Both the position numbers and the translations under genes were made by a program. A DNA stretch of 64,000 nucleotides from Viridibacterium sp047600765 (lineage in GTDB: Bacteria; Pseudomonadota; Gammaproteobacteria; Burkholderiales; Rhodocyclaceae), in the NCBI GenBank assembly GCA_047600765.1, contig JASGKF010000002.1, positions 1,240,001 to 1,304,000 of the forward strand. Direction: 5' to 3'. The notes beneath the pieces are model-generated. The model saw only the letters and a list, made by a program, of their open reading frames with translations, had not been told where the DNA came from and made no database searches. This document shows, in pieces, positions 42,906 through 52,267 of the stretch (position 1 is its first letter; every line of letters begins with the position of its first letter).

Positions 42906-43583
42906 GTGTCCATCACCGACTGGCCCGAGCTGGAGCGTCCGCGAGAGCGCCTGATCGCGCAGGGTGCAGCGGCCTTGTCGGACGCTGAACTGCTGGCCAT
43001 CTTCCTGCGGGTGGGGATCCGCGGCAAAAGCGCCGTCGATCTGGCACGCGATCTGTTGGGGCATTTTGGCAGCCTCAACCACCTGTTTGCAGCCTCCCCT
43101 GATGCCCTGCAGGCCATTCCCGGCATGGGCATGGCCAAGTACGCCCAGTTGCAGGCGGTACTCGAGATGTCGCGCCGTGCGCTGGGTGAGACCCTGCGCG
43201 AGCGTGACATGCTGGGTTCGCCCGAGGCCGTGCGGGACTGGCTGCGCTTGCGGCTGGCAGGGCTGCCGCACGAGGTATTCATGGTGCTGATGCTCGATGC
43301 GCAGAACCGCCTCATCGAAGCCGTCGAGCTGTTCCGCGGAACGCTGACCCAGACCAGCGTCTATCCCCGCGAGGTCGTCAAGCTGGCTCTGGCACACAAT
43401 GCGGCAGCCGTGATCCTCGCGCACAATCATCCCTCAGGCATGGCCGAGCCCAGCCACGCGGACGAGCTGCTGACACGCAGTCTCAAGCAGGCGCTGGCTA
43501 TGGTGGATGTGCGGACGCTGGACCATTTCGTCGTGGCGGGCGCAGGGCGGCCGCTGTCCTTTGCCGAGCGCGGCCTGCTCTGA
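42906..43583 (+). CDS. radC: RadC family JAB-domain protein
   Basis: A 225-residue protein with an N-terminal helix-hairpin-helix region (LQAIPGMGMAKYAQLQAV) and a C-terminal JAB/MPN metalloprotease-like domain with the motif VILAHNHPSGMAEPSHADEL (HXH...SXXD). The family is annotated RadC, but a role in DNA repair is disputed and its function is unknown. It starts at GTG 42906 behind a GGAG. Upstream of rpmB, as in many proteobacteria (radC-rpmB-rpmG). Confidence 0.95.
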   Translation: MSITDWPELERPRERLIAQGAAALSDAELLAIFLRVGIRGKSAVDLARDLLGHFGSLNHLFAASPDALQAIPGMGMAKYAQLQAVLEMSRRALGETLRERDMLGSPEAVRDWLRLRLAGLPHEVFMVLMLDAQNRLIEAVELFRGTLTQTSVYPREVVKLALAHNAAAVILAHNHPSGMAEPSHADELLTRSLKQALAMVDVRTLDHFVVAGAGRPLSFAERGLL

Positions 43584-43606
43584 CGCTGACAGGAGCTAAA
43601 ACAGGC

Positions 43607-43636
43607 TTGCTCTGGCTGTGAAAGTCCTTGTATAAT
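43607..43636 (+). promoter_or_regulatory. Promoter of rpmB-rpmG
   Basis: A perfect -10 TATAAT (43631-43636) has TTGCTC (43607-43612) 18 bases upstream. It lies ~95 bases before rpmB, giving a leader of about 88 bases; strong promoters of this kind are usual for ribosomal-protein genes. Confidence 0.75.
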
Positions 43637-43731
43637 CGGCGGCTTTCCCGAGATTGGCTCGTCCTGAAGAGGTCGGGCGCAGGGTCCGGGGTAACAGAAC
43701 ACACAGAGTTTGCAAGGTTCAGGAGCGAGAA

Positions 43732-43968
43732 ATGTCTCGAGTTTGTATCGTTACGGGCAAGGGCCCGATGGTGGGCAACAACGTGTCCCACGCCAACAAC
43801 AAGACCAAGCGTCGTTTTCTGCCCAACCTGCAGAGCCGTCGTTTCTGGGTTGAATCCGAAAACCGTTTCGTGAGCCTGCGCGTTTCGAACGCCGGCCTGC
43901 GTACCATCGACAAGCGCGGCATTGAAGTCGTGCTGGCTGAGCTGCGCGAGCGCGGCGAGCGCGTCTGA
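43732..43968 (+). CDS. rpmB: 50S ribosomal protein L28
   Basis: A 78-residue protein beginning MSRVCIVTGKGPMVGNNVSH, the usual L28 start; AGGAGCGA just upstream is the ribosome site, so the longer open frame is not used. The highly basic sequence with KTKRRFLPNLQ and RRFWVES is characteristic. It is part of the large ribosomal subunit and is co-transcribed with rpmG, 21 bases downstream. Confidence 0.98.
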   Translation: MSRVCIVTGKGPMVGNNVSHANNKTKRRFLPNLQSRRFWVESENRFVSLRVSNAGLRTIDKRGIEVVLAELRERGERV

Positions 43969-43989
43969 GCTGACAAGGAGCAATAAAAA

Positions 43990-44157
43990 ATGGCAAAAGG
44001 CGGACGCGAAAAGATCAAGCTGGAATCCACTGCGGGTACCGGCCACTTCTACACCACCAACAAGAACAAGCGCACCACTCCGGAAAAGCTTGAGTTCATG
44101 AAATACGACCCGGTTGCTCGCAAGCACGTGGCGTACAAGGAAACCAAGCTCAAGTGA
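43990..44157 (+). CDS. rpmG: 50S ribosomal protein L33
   Basis: A 55-residue basic protein: it starts MAKGGREKIKLESTAGTGHF and ends YKETKLK, the normal L33 ends. It has no zinc-binding cysteine pairs, so it is the zinc-free form. AAGGAG precedes the ATG. Paired with rpmB and followed by a terminator. Confidence 0.98.
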   Translation: MAKGGREKIKLESTAGTGHFYTTNKNKRTTPEKLEFMKYDPVARKHVAYKETKLK

Positions 44158-44208
44158 GTTAAGTGTTTCGCGCCGGCCAGGCCGGACGAAGCATTGGTTG
44201 CACCAGAA

Positions 44209-44230
44209 ACCCGCCACATGGCGGGTTTTT
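44209..44230 (+). terminator. Rho-independent terminator after rpmG
   Basis: A 7-base stem (44209-44215 with 44220-44226, 4-base loop) followed by five T, then a second T run at 44234-44239. It sits 52 bases after the rpmG stop. Confidence 0.88.
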
Positions 44231-44272
44231 GCATTTTTTCTCCCGGAATCATCACCCGAACCTGGTGTTGCC

Positions 44273-45346
44273 ATGAGCCACGCATCGACTGAAAACCTTA
44301 ATGTCGCGTCTTTCGATCACATGCCCTCGCCGGCCGAGATCAAGGCGCGTGTGCCGCTGACCGATTCGGCCGCACTGACCGTTACCGAAGGCCGCCGCAC
44401 GCTGCAGCGCCTGCTGGATCGTCAGGATCCACGCTTCCTCGTGATCGTCGGGCCGTGCTCGATCCACGATCCCTCGGCCGGTCTGGAATACGCACGCCGC
44501 CTGCGTCAGCTGTCGGAAGAGCTGTCCGAAACGCTGTGCATCGTGATGCGCGTGTACTTCGAGAAGCCGCGTACCTCGACGGGCTGGAAGGGCTTCATCA
44601 ACGATCCGCGCATGGACGACTCTTTCCATATCGAAGAGGGCATGGAACGCGGACGCCGCTTCCTGCTGGACGTGGCCGAGTTCGGCCTGCCGGCAGCCAC
44701 CGAAGCGCTGGATCCGATCGCGCCGCAGTACTACGGCGACCTCGTGAGCTGGACGGCCATCGGCGCGCGCACGGCGGAATCGCAGACGCACCGCGAGATG
44801 GCTTCGGGCCTGTCGACACCGGTGGGCTTCAAGAACAGCACAGACGGTTCGCTCGATGCGGCCGTCAATGGCGTGCTGTCGGCCTCGCGCCCGCACAGCT
44901 TCCTCGGCCTCAACGAGGCGGGCGAGGCGGCCATCATCCGTACGCGAGGCAATCGTTACGCGCACACGGTGCTGCGTGGTGGTGGTGGACGTCCAAACTA
45001 CGATACGGTGTCGGTGTCGCTCGCTGAACAGGCATTGGCCAAGGCCAAGCTGCCGCAGAACATCATCATCGATTGTTCACACGCCAACTCCTGGAAGAAG
45101 CCCGAGCTGCAACCGCTGGTGATGCGCGATGTGGTCGGCCAGGTTGTCGCTGGCAACAAGTCCATCGTCGGCGTGATGATCGAGAGCTTCCTGCAGGACG
45201 GTAGCCAGCCGATTCCCGAGAACCTGTCCGAGCTGAAGTACGGCTGCTCCGTTACCGATGCCTGCATCGGTTGGGAAACCACGGAAACCCTTTTGCGTGA
45301 AAGTTGCGCTGCCCTCAAGGGCGTAGTGGCTGCCCGCGCGCGCTAA
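44273..45346 (+). CDS. aroG: 3-deoxy-7-phosphoheptulonate (DAHP) synthase
   Basis: A 357-residue class I DAHP synthase, the first step of the shikimate pathway, joining phosphoenolpyruvate and erythrose 4-phosphate. Motifs: FLVIVGPCSIHDPSAGLEYA, MRVYFEKPRTSTGWKGFIND, and IIIDCSHANSWKKPELQ with the metal-binding residues. The start at 44273 follows the rpmG terminator and gives a normal length; the longer frame overlaps rpmG. Which feedback inhibitor applies (Phe, Tyr or Trp) cannot be read, so the symbol is by similarity only. Confidence 0.93.
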   Translation: MSHASTENLNVASFDHMPSPAEIKARVPLTDSAALTVTEGRRTLQRLLDRQDPRFLVIVGPCSIHDPSAGLEYARRLRQLSEELSETLCIVMRVYFEKPRTSTGWKGFINDPRMDDSFHIEEGMERGRRFLLDVAEFGLPAATEALDPIAPQYYGDLVSWTAIGARTAESQTHREMASGLSTPVGFKNSTDGSLDAAVNGVLSASRPHSFLGLNEAGEAAIIRTRGNRYAHTVLRGGGGRPNYDTVSVSLAEQALAKAKLPQNIIIDCSHANSWKKPELQPLVMRDVVGQVVAGNKSIVGVMIESFLQDGSQPIPENLSELKYGCSVTDACIGWETTETLLRESCAALKGVVAARAR

Positions 45347-45377
45347 TCAGTACGTCCATCATCGAGAAAGAAAACGC

Positions 45378-46616
45378 ATGCATCTGATTCAAGCTTTTGC
45401 CGGTCTGCGTCCCGCTGCCGGTCGTGCACCGGAAATCGTGGCGCCTCCGTACGACGTGCTGTCCAGCGACGAAGCGCGCGATCGCGCCGCAGGCAAGCCC
45501 TGGAGCTTCCTGCATATCTCGAAGCCCGAGATCGACCTGCCGCCGGGCACTGACATTTACTCGGCCGCTGTGTACGCCAAGGCTGCCGAAAACCTGCAGA
45601 AGATGATCGATGCTGGCGTGCTGGTGCGTGACGCCGGCGCCTGCTACTACGTCTATCGCATCATCATGGGTAAGCACGTGCAGACCGGTCTGGTTGCGGC
45701 GGCGTCCGTGGCTGATTACGACAAGAACCGTATCAAGCGTCACGAACTCACGCGTCCGGACAAGGAAGATGACCGTGTGCGCCAGATCGAAGCGCTGAGT
45801 GCGCAGACCGGCCCTGTGCTGCTGGCTTATCCGAAGGCGCCCGCCGTGGATGCCATCCTGAAGGCTGCGACGACGACCGAGCCGGTCGCCGATGCCGTGG
45901 CTGACGATGCCATCCGCCACACAGTGTGGGCGATCAGCGACGAGGCAACGATCGCCAAGTTGACGGCTGAATTCGATGCCATGCATGCGCTCTACATTGC
46001 TGACGGCCACCACCGTTCAGCTGCCGCATCGCGCGTCGCTGCGGCACGCAAGGCGGCGAATCCGTCGCACACCGGCAATGAGTCCTACAACTACTTCCTG
46101 TCCGTGATCTTCCCCGATCACGAACTGGCCATCCTCGACTACAACCGCGTCGTGACCGACCTCAATGGTCTGAGCGAAGCGCAGCTTGTCGAGCGCATCG
46201 GTGCGGCGTTCTCGGTGGAGAAGGCGGCTGCTCAGGTGAAGCCCTCGAAGCACGGTGAAGTCGGCATGTTTCTGAAGGGTCAGTGGTACCGCTTGCAGGT
46301 CAAGGCCGAGCTGGTGCCGCAGGATCCGGTGGCGCGTCTCGACGTGAGCCTGCTGTCCGATCACCTGCTGACGCCCATCCTCGGCATCGCTGACCTGCGC
46401 CGCGACAAGCGCATCGATTTCGTGGGTGGCATCCGTGGTTTGCCGGAACTCGAAAAGCGTGTGAACTCGGGCGAGATGGCCGTGGCCTTCGCGATGTATC
46501 CGACCACGCTGGCCGACCTCATGGCTGTCGCCGATGCCGACCAAATCATGCCGCCCAAGTCGACCTGGTTCGAGCCCAAGCTGGCTGACGGTCTGCTGTC
46601 GCACGTGATTGGCTGA
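45378..46616 (+). CDS. DUF1015 family protein
   Basis: A 412-residue protein opening HLIQAFAGLRPAAGRAPEIV and APPYDVLSSDEA, which with ALYIADGHHRSAAASRVAA marks the DUF1015 family. Archaeal and some bacterial members phosphorylate serine (SerK-type), but the bacterial role is mostly unknown; cytoplasmic. It is 31 bases after the DAHP synthase gene and may share its transcript. The genes around it are amino-acid-synthesis genes, compatible with a role in serine or amino-acid metabolism. Confidence 0.92.
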   Translation: MHLIQAFAGLRPAAGRAPEIVAPPYDVLSSDEARDRAAGKPWSFLHISKPEIDLPPGTDIYSAAVYAKAAENLQKMIDAGVLVRDAGACYYVYRIIMGKHVQTGLVAAASVADYDKNRIKRHELTRPDKEDDRVRQIEALSAQTGPVLLAYPKAPAVDAILKAATTTEPVADAVADDAIRHTVWAISDEATIAKLTAEFDAMHALYIADGHHRSAAASRVAAARKAANPSHTGNESYNYFLSVIFPDHELAILDYNRVVTDLNGLSEAQLVERIGAAFSVEKAAAQVKPSKHGEVGMFLKGQWYRLQVKAELVPQDPVARLDVSLLSDHLLTPILGIADLRRDKRIDFVGGIRGLPELEKRVNSGEMAVAFAMYPTTLADLMAVADADQIMPPKSTWFEPKLADGLLSHVIG

Positions 46617-46623
46617 GCACGGA

Positions 46624-46652
46624 GGCGCAAGCCCACGCGTGGGGTTTGCGCC
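46624..46652 (+). terminator. Stem-loop after the DUF1015 gene
   Basis: An imperfect stem of ~13 pairs begins 8 bases after the stop. It lacks a T run, so it may be a weak terminator or a 3'-end stabiliser. Confidence 0.45.
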
Positions 46653-46718
46653 GATTGCTCCGGTGCTGTGACGGCGCTGTAATCAGCGCTCGTTTTGCGC
46701 TTCTGCAGTGAGGGTTTC

Positions 46719-47645
46719 ATGGCCGGTACTGCTTTCATCACCCATCCTGATTGCTGGCTGCACAACATGGGGGGCCAGCATCCCGAGTCACCGGATCGCC
46801 TTTCGGCGATCCGCGACCGGCTGATCGCATCCGGGCTGGAGATGTACCTCGAAAACGTTGAGGCGCCCGAAGCCTCCATCGACGAGCTGCAGCGCGCGCA
46901 TTCGCCGGCCTACATCCGCGCGTTGATTGAATCCCTGCCCGAGCGCGGCATCGTGCACCTCGATCCGGACACGGCGATGTGCCCGCACACGCTCAAGGCC
47001 GCCTTGCGCGCTGCCGGCGCCGGCATCAAGGCCACCGACATGGTGATGCGTGGCGAGGTCGATAGTGCCTTCTGTGCTGTGCGCCCGCCTGGACACCATG
47101 CTGAACGCGGGCAGGCCATGGGGTTCTGCTTCTTCAACAATATCGCCGTCGCGGCACGCCATGCGCTCGAAGTGCATGGGCTGGAGCGCGTGGCCATCGT
47201 CAACTTCGACGTGCATCACGGCAATGGCACCGAGGACATCTTCGTAAACGATCCGCGCGTGCTGATGGTGAGCTTTTTCCAGTACCCGCTGTATCCCTAC
47301 TGTGGTGTGCCGCCGCGCAGCGACAACATGCTTAACACGCCTTTACCGGCGGCCACGCGCGGCGATGCCGTGCGCAGCTTGCTGACAGAGAGCTGGCTGC
47401 CCGCGCTGACGGAATTCCAGCCGCAGATGCTGTTCATCTCTGCGGGTTTCGACGCGCATTACGAGGACGACATGGCCTCGATGGGCCTTCTCGATGCGGA
47501 CTACGCCTGGATCAGCGAGCAACTACGTGGTTTCGCCGAGCAGCACTGTCAGGGACGCATCGTGTCGATGCTGGAAGGCGGTTACGCCCTGTCTGCACTG
47601 GGGCGCAGCGTGACCGCCCATATCAAGGCCATCGCAGGGCTCTGA
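46719..47645 (+). CDS. Histone deacetylase-like amidohydrolase
   Basis: A 308-residue member of the HDAC/acetylpolyamine amidohydrolase family. The zinc and catalytic residues are visible in RPPGHHAERGQAMGFCFFNN (paired His), VNFDVHHGNGTEDIF (Asp-His) and ISAGFDAHYEDD (Asp), and MLEGGYALSALG closes the fold. It is predicted to deacetylate small molecules or proteins. The start at 46719 follows GAGGG; the 8-residue upstream extension is not conserved-looking. It stands between DUF1015 and dapA. Confidence 0.93.
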   Translation: MAGTAFITHPDCWLHNMGGQHPESPDRLSAIRDRLIASGLEMYLENVEAPEASIDELQRAHSPAYIRALIESLPERGIVHLDPDTAMCPHTLKAALRAAGAGIKATDMVMRGEVDSAFCAVRPPGHHAERGQAMGFCFFNNIAVAARHALEVHGLERVAIVNFDVHHGNGTEDIFVNDPRVLMVSFFQYPLYPYCGVPPRSDNMLNTPLPAATRGDAVRSLLTESWLPALTEFQPQMLFISAGFDAHYEDDMASMGLLDADYAWISEQLRGFAEQHCQGRIVSMLEGGYALSALGRSVTAHIKAIAGL

Positions 47646-47659
47646 CCGGGGGCTTCGGG

Positions 47660-47665
47660 TACAAT
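47660..47665 (+). promoter_or_regulatory. dapA: Likely -10 element of dapA
   Basis: TACAAT, preceded by GGG, lies 31 bases before the dapA ATG. The -35 region is weak. Confidence 0.45.
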
Positions 47666-47695
47666 GGCGGATTCGTTTTTTCGAGCTTGCAAGAC

Positions 47696-48574
47696 ATGCT
47701 GACAGGTTCTCTCGTCGCCCTGATTACGCCCTTCCTGGAGGACGGCCAGATCGATTGGCCGCGCTTCCGTGCGCTCATCGATTTCCATGTGCGCGAGGGA
47801 ACGGACGGGCTGGTGATCGTCGGTACGACCGGGGAGTCGCCGACGGTGGATGTCGAGGAACACTGCGCGCTGATCCGCGTTGCCGTCGAGCATGCTGCAG
47901 GCCGTATTCCCGTCATCGCCGGTACGGGCGCCAACTCCACGTCCGAAGCCATCGAGCTGACGCGTTTCGCCAAGGAAGTCGGCGCCGTCGCAGGCCTGTC
48001 GGTCGTGCCGTACTACAACCGTCCGACGCAGGAAGGCATGTACCAGCACTTCAAGGCCATCGCCGAAGCGGTCAACCTGCCCGTGATCCTCTACAACGTG
48101 CCCGGCCGTACCGTGGCCGACATGCAGAATGACACCGTGCTGCGCCTCGCGCAGGTGCCGGGCATCATCGGCATCAAGGACGCTACCGGCAACATCGAGC
48201 GCATCACCGATCTGGCGATGCGTGCGCCCAAGGGCTTTGTGCTCTACACCGGTGACGATATGGCTGTGATGCCTTTCATCCTGCTCGGTGGTCACGGTGT
48301 GATTTCGGTGTCGGCCAATGTGGCACCGCGCCTGATGCATGACCTGTGTGTGGCAGCGAGTGCTGGCAATGTCGCCAAGGCGCTCGAACTGAACCGGAAA
48401 CTTTTCCTCCTCAACCGCGATCTCTTCGTCGAGGCCAATCCCATTCCCGTGAAGTGGGCCTGCGCCGAGATGGGGATGGTCGGCCACACGCTGCGTCTGC
48501 CGCTGACGCCGCTGTCCCCGCAATTCCATGACCGTATCCGTGCTGCCATGCGAGCAGCCGGCGCGCTCAACTGA
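47696..48574 (+). CDS. dapA: 4-hydroxy-tetrahydrodipicolinate synthase
   Basis: A 292-residue aldolase-type enzyme condensing pyruvate and aspartate semialdehyde in lysine and peptidoglycan synthesis. Motifs: MLTGSLVALITPF at the start, VGTTGESPTV, the catalytic Tyr in ILYNVPGRTV and the Schiff-base Lys in IIGIKDATGNIERI. ATG 47696 gives exactly the usual length; a TTG three codons upstream is less likely. It is followed by bamC at 10 bases, the classical dapA-bamC (nlpB/dapX) pair. Confidence 0.97.
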   Translation: MLTGSLVALITPFLEDGQIDWPRFRALIDFHVREGTDGLVIVGTTGESPTVDVEEHCALIRVAVEHAAGRIPVIAGTGANSTSEAIELTRFAKEVGAVAGLSVVPYYNRPTQEGMYQHFKAIAEAVNLPVILYNVPGRTVADMQNDTVLRLAQVPGIIGIKDATGNIERITDLAMRAPKGFVLYTGDDMAVMPFILLGGHGVISVSANVAPRLMHDLCVAASAGNVAKALELNRKLFLLNRDLFVEANPIPVKWACAEMGMVGHTLRLPLTPLSPQFHDRIRAAMRAAGALN

Positions 48575-48584
48575 AAGGAAATCG

Positions 48585-49730
48585 ATGATGTTCCGTTTCG
48601 TCTCCGCTCGCGGAAGCCTGACCCTGTCTGCTTGCGCGCTGGCACTGTTGTTGTCGGCCTGTGCTTCGGACAAGGAGCCGGTGTATCGCAGCGACTCCAA
48701 ACGCGTAGACAATCGGCCGACCCGATCCCTCGAAGTGCCGCCTGATCTGATCACGCCGACGCGTGACGAGCGTCTGCAGACTGCCGACCCACGTCGCGCC
48801 TCGGCAACTGCGTCGGGTCAGCAGGCAGCCGCACAACAGGCTCAGCTAGCCAAACCCGGTACGGCAACCTCACCAGACAAATCCGGCAACGCACGTGTCG
48901 TCAAGGCGGGAGCCCAGAAATGGCTGGTGGTCAACGGAACTGCTGATACGGTCTGGCCGCAGGTGCGCAAGTTCTGGGAGGATCTTGGTTTCGCCATTGA
49001 AAGTGACAATGCCAAAACCTTTGTCATGGAGACCGATTGGGCCGAGAAGCGCGTCAAGGGGGGCATCGGCATGTTCCTGAATGCGCCCCTGATCCGGACG
49101 CTGACAGGTGGTCTGGATAAAGACAAGTTCCGTACGCGGCTTGAGTCCGGGGCCGAGCCGGGCACCATCGAGATCTACATCAGTCATCGTGGTCTTGAAC
49201 AGACAGATCTTTCCAATCGAGATGCCACTTTGGGTTGGCTGACGCGCCCAGCTGATCCGTCAATGGAGCTCGACATGCTCCGCCGCATGATGATCGCATT
49301 CGGTGCCGAGGAGACTGTGGCGAATCAGGCTGTGGCCATGCAGGCCGCGCCCGACAAGGCACGTCTTGGTGTGGCGGCAGACGGGGCGCAGCAACTGGTT
49401 GTAGATGACCAGCTTGATCGAGCATGGCGTCAGATTGGCTTGAGCCTGGATCGCATCGGCATGGTGGTCGAAGATCGTGATCGTTCCAAGGGTTACTACT
49501 TCGTGCGTTACATCACCGATGTGGATCTCGAAGGCAAGCCCTCCAAGGGCTGGTTCTCCTGGTTGAATTTCTGGAGCAGTGACAAGCCTGCAGATACGGA
49601 CTTGTTCCGCATCAGCGTTGCGGCGGAAGGTGACAAGACTGTAGTACGCGTTGCCAATCGCACCGGTGGTGTTGCCGCACCAGCGTCGGTCAAGCGCATT
49701 CTTGGCCTGCTGCATACCGAGCTGCGCTAA
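48585..49730 (+). CDS. bamC: Outer-membrane assembly lipoprotein BamC
   Basis: A 381-residue lipoprotein: signal peptide with the lipobox ALLLSACASD, then PTRSLEVPPDLITPT, the conserved unstructured segment that binds BamD. Two similar globular domains follow, the second ending AAPASVKRILGLLHTELR. It is part of the BAM complex that inserts beta-barrels into the outer membrane. AAGGAA precedes the ATG. It sits immediately after dapA as in gammaproteobacteria and many betaproteobacteria. Confidence 0.92.
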   Translation: MMFRFVSARGSLTLSACALALLLSACASDKEPVYRSDSKRVDNRPTRSLEVPPDLITPTRDERLQTADPRRASATASGQQAAAQQAQLAKPGTATSPDKSGNARVVKAGAQKWLVVNGTADTVWPQVRKFWEDLGFAIESDNAKTFVMETDWAEKRVKGGIGMFLNAPLIRTLTGGLDKDKFRTRLESGAEPGTIEIYISHRGLEQTDLSNRDATLGWLTRPADPSMELDMLRRMMIAFGAEETVANQAVAMQAAPDKARLGVAADGAQQLVVDDQLDRAWRQIGLSLDRIGMVVEDRDRSKGYYFVRYITDVDLEGKPSKGWFSWLNFWSSDKPADTDLFRISVAAEGDKTVVRVANRTGGVAAPASVKRILGLLHTELR

Positions 49731-49745
49731 CCATTCGCAGGTCGC

Positions 49746-52214
49746 ATGGTTGGCATGACTGCAGAACCTTCTGCTGGCGTGCCCACACATTCTGAATCCG
49801 CTGCTGCGGAGATCTGTTACCACTGCGGCCTGCCTTTGCCCCGTGAGGCGCGCTGGCAGGTCGTCATCGATGGCGCGTCGCGCCAGATGTGTTGCGCCGG
49901 TTGCGAGGCCGTGGCTTCGGCAATCGTCGCAGGTGGTCTCGCTGATTACTATCGTCATCGCGCCAGCCTGCCGGAGTCTCCCCGCGAGGCCATTCCGGAG
50001 TCCCTTGCTTCACTGAGCCTGTTCGACAATCCCGGTTTCCAACAGGGTTTCGTTCGCCCCATGGGTGACGACGAACGCGAGGCAGACCTCATTCTCGAAG
50101 GCATCACCTGCGCAGCCTGCGTATGGCTCAACGAACGCCACCTCGCGGGCTTGCCGGGCGTGACGGCGGTGCATACCAATTTCGCCACCCGCCGTGCGCG
50201 GGTGCGCTGGCGTGACGGCCCGGGTGAGGGACGGACGAAGTTGTCCAGCGTCCTCGCGGCAGTGACGGCAATCGGTTATCGCGCCTGGCCCTATGACCCG
50301 CAACGCAGTGAAGAGGTCGCCGCGCGTGAGCGCAAGACGGCGTTGTGGCGAGTGCTAGTTGCCGGGCTGGGTATGATGCAGGTGATGATGTACGCCTATC
50401 CGGCCTACATTGCCGGCGATGGGGATCTGAGCCCGTGGGCTGCGAGCCTCATGCGTTGGGCGAGCCTGTTGCTGACGGTTCCGGTCGTTGGCTATTCCGC
50501 CGCGCCGTTTTTCCAGCGTGCCTGGCGCGATCTGCGCATGTGGCGCATGGGCATGGATATTCCCGTTGCACTGGGCATCGGCAGCGCGTTCCTGGCCAGC
50601 CTGTGGGCGACTGTGAGTGGCCGTGGCGAGGTGTACTTCGACTCCGTCACGATGTTCGTGTTCTTCCTGCTCGGCGCGCGCTATCTGGAGATGCTGGCGC
50701 GTCAGCGCGCTGTGCGTGGTGCCGAGGTGCTCGGGCGGTTGATGCCGGTCTTCGCAAGACGTGTTGCGGCAGATGGTAGCGAGGAGCGCATCGCCAGCAG
50801 TGAGTTGCGCACGGGGGATGCCATCCGGGTGCTGCCAGGTGAGACCGTGGTCGTCAACGGTCAGCTCACACAGGGTGGTAGCGAGCTCGATGAGTCCTGG
50901 TTGACCGGCGAGAGCCGGCCTCAACGACGCGAAGCGGGTGACAAGGTGCTGGCTGGCAGCGTCAATCGCGGCAGCCCATTGCTTGTGCGGGCGACAGGTG
51001 TGGGAGACGCGACGCGTCTGGCGGGCATTCTGCGGCTGGTCGAACGTGCGGCGGCACATCGCCCCCGTGTGGCCGAACTGGCGGACCGCATTGCTGGCTG
51101 GTTCGTGCTCATCCTGCTGTGCATGGCTGCGCTGACGGGCGTGCTGTGGTGGCAGACCCAGCCTGATCGTGCCCTGTGGATCTTCGTTTCCGTTCTGGTG
51201 GTCAGTTGCCCTTGCGCCTTGTCGCTGGCCACCCCCATTGCCCTGACCGTTGCGACCGAGGCATTGGCGCGAGCGGGGCTCCTTGTTACGCGGGGGCAAG
51301 CCATCGAGACTCTGGCGCGCGTGGATCACTTCGTTTTCGACAAGACCGGCACCCTCAGCGAGGGACGGATGACGCTGCAGGCCGTACACCTTGTTGAAGG
51401 CGTGTCGCGAGACGAGGTGTTGCGGCTTGCCGCGGCGCTGGAGGCGCAGTCCGGGCATCACATTGCACGTGCTCTGCTTGCGGCAGCCTCAGTCGTGCCG
51501 GTTGCCGAATCCGTGGCGGCCGTTACCGGGCAAGGGCTGCGTGGTGTTGTGGCAGGCGTCGAATACGCCATCGGGCGGCAGGAGTTCGTTGCGGGCCTGG
51601 CTGGCTGCCCTTGTCCGGCCAGTCTTGCAGAAGCGTCGAGTGACGTGCTGCTCGTCAGCTCCGGGCGCTGGCTGGCTGCCTTCGGTTTCGACGATGCGCT
51701 GCGCACCGAAGCGCCGATGGCGCTGGAGCGCTTGCGTGCATTCGCAGGACTCAGTGTCTTCAGTGGCGATAGTCACGCCGCGGTGAGCAAGGCCGCTGCG
51801 CAATGCCGCATCGAAGACGCTCGGGCTGGTATGACGCCGGAGGGCAAGCAGCAAGCATTGGCGAGCTTGCAGACCGCGGGCCACGTTGTGGCGATGGTGG
51901 GGGATGGCGTCAACGACGCGCCCGTGCTTGCGCAGGCACATGTCTCGATTGCCATGGGCGGCGGCACCGATCTGGCGCGCCAAAGCGCGGACATCGTGCT
52001 GTTACGGGATGACTTGTCCTGCCTGCCGGAAGGTGTGCGTATTGCGCGTCGCAGCCTGGCCATCATTCGCCAGAACCTTGTGTGGGCTGCGGCCTACAAC
52101 CTGCTGGCGATTCCCGCGGCCATGGCGGGCTGGGTGTCGCCGCTTGGTGCGGGAGTGGGGATGGGGACCAGCTCGCTGCTGGTGGTGCTCAACGCCTTGC
52201 GTATCGCGCGCTGA
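49746..52214 (+). CDS. Heavy-metal P-type ATPase (CcoI/FixI-like copper exporter)
   Basis: An 822-residue P1B ATPase. A cysteine-rich N-terminal region (ICYHCGLPLP and CCAGCEAV) precedes an HMA domain with GITCAACVWLNE. The actuator motif LTGES, the metal-site CPC in VVSCPCALSLATPIAL, the phosphorylation site FDKTGTLSEGRM and hinge MVGDGVNDAPVL are all present. The N-terminal cysteine region is typical of CcoI/FixI ATPases that supply copper for cbb3 oxidase, although no cco genes lie nearby. It follows bamC by 15 bases; a second ATG four codons on is possible. Confidence 0.92.
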   Translation: MVGMTAEPSAGVPTHSESAAAEICYHCGLPLPREARWQVVIDGASRQMCCAGCEAVASAIVAGGLADYYRHRASLPESPREAIPESLASLSLFDNPGFQQGFVRPMGDDEREADLILEGITCAACVWLNERHLAGLPGVTAVHTNFATRRARVRWRDGPGEGRTKLSSVLAAVTAIGYRAWPYDPQRSEEVAARERKTALWRVLVAGLGMMQVMMYAYPAYIAGDGDLSPWAASLMRWASLLLTVPVVGYSAAPFFQRAWRDLRMWRMGMDIPVALGIGSAFLASLWATVSGRGEVYFDSVTMFVFFLLGARYLEMLARQRAVRGAEVLGRLMPVFARRVAADGSEERIASSELRTGDAIRVLPGETVVVNGQLTQGGSELDESWLTGESRPQRREAGDKVLAGSVNRGSPLLVRATGVGDATRLAGILRLVERAAAHRPRVAELADRIAGWFVLILLCMAALTGVLWWQTQPDRALWIFVSVLVVSCPCALSLATPIALTVATEALARAGLLVTRGQAIETLARVDHFVFDKTGTLSEGRMTLQAVHLVEGVSRDEVLRLAAALEAQSGHHIARALLAAASVVPVAESVAAVTGQGLRGVVAGVEYAIGRQEFVAGLAGCPCPASLAEASSDVLLVSSGRWLAAFGFDDALRTEAPMALERLRAFAGLSVFSGDSHAAVSKAAAQCRIEDARAGMTPEGKQQALASLQTAGHVVAMVGDGVNDAPVLAQAHVSIAMGGGTDLARQSADIVLLRDDLSCLPEGVRIARRSLAIIRQNLVWAAAYNLLAIPAAMAGWVSPLGAGVGMGTSSLLVVLNALRIAR

Positions 52215-52231
52215 CGAAGGTGGCGCATCAA

Positions 52232-52259
52232 GCGGCACATCCGGAACCGGATGTGCCGC
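52232..52259. terminator. Hairpin between convergent genes
   Basis: A perfect 13-base stem (52232-52244 with 52247-52259, 2-base loop) lies between the convergent ATPase and PEP-CTERM genes. No T run follows on either strand, but the position suits a bidirectional terminator. Confidence 0.6.
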
Positions 52260-52267
52260 GGCAAAGC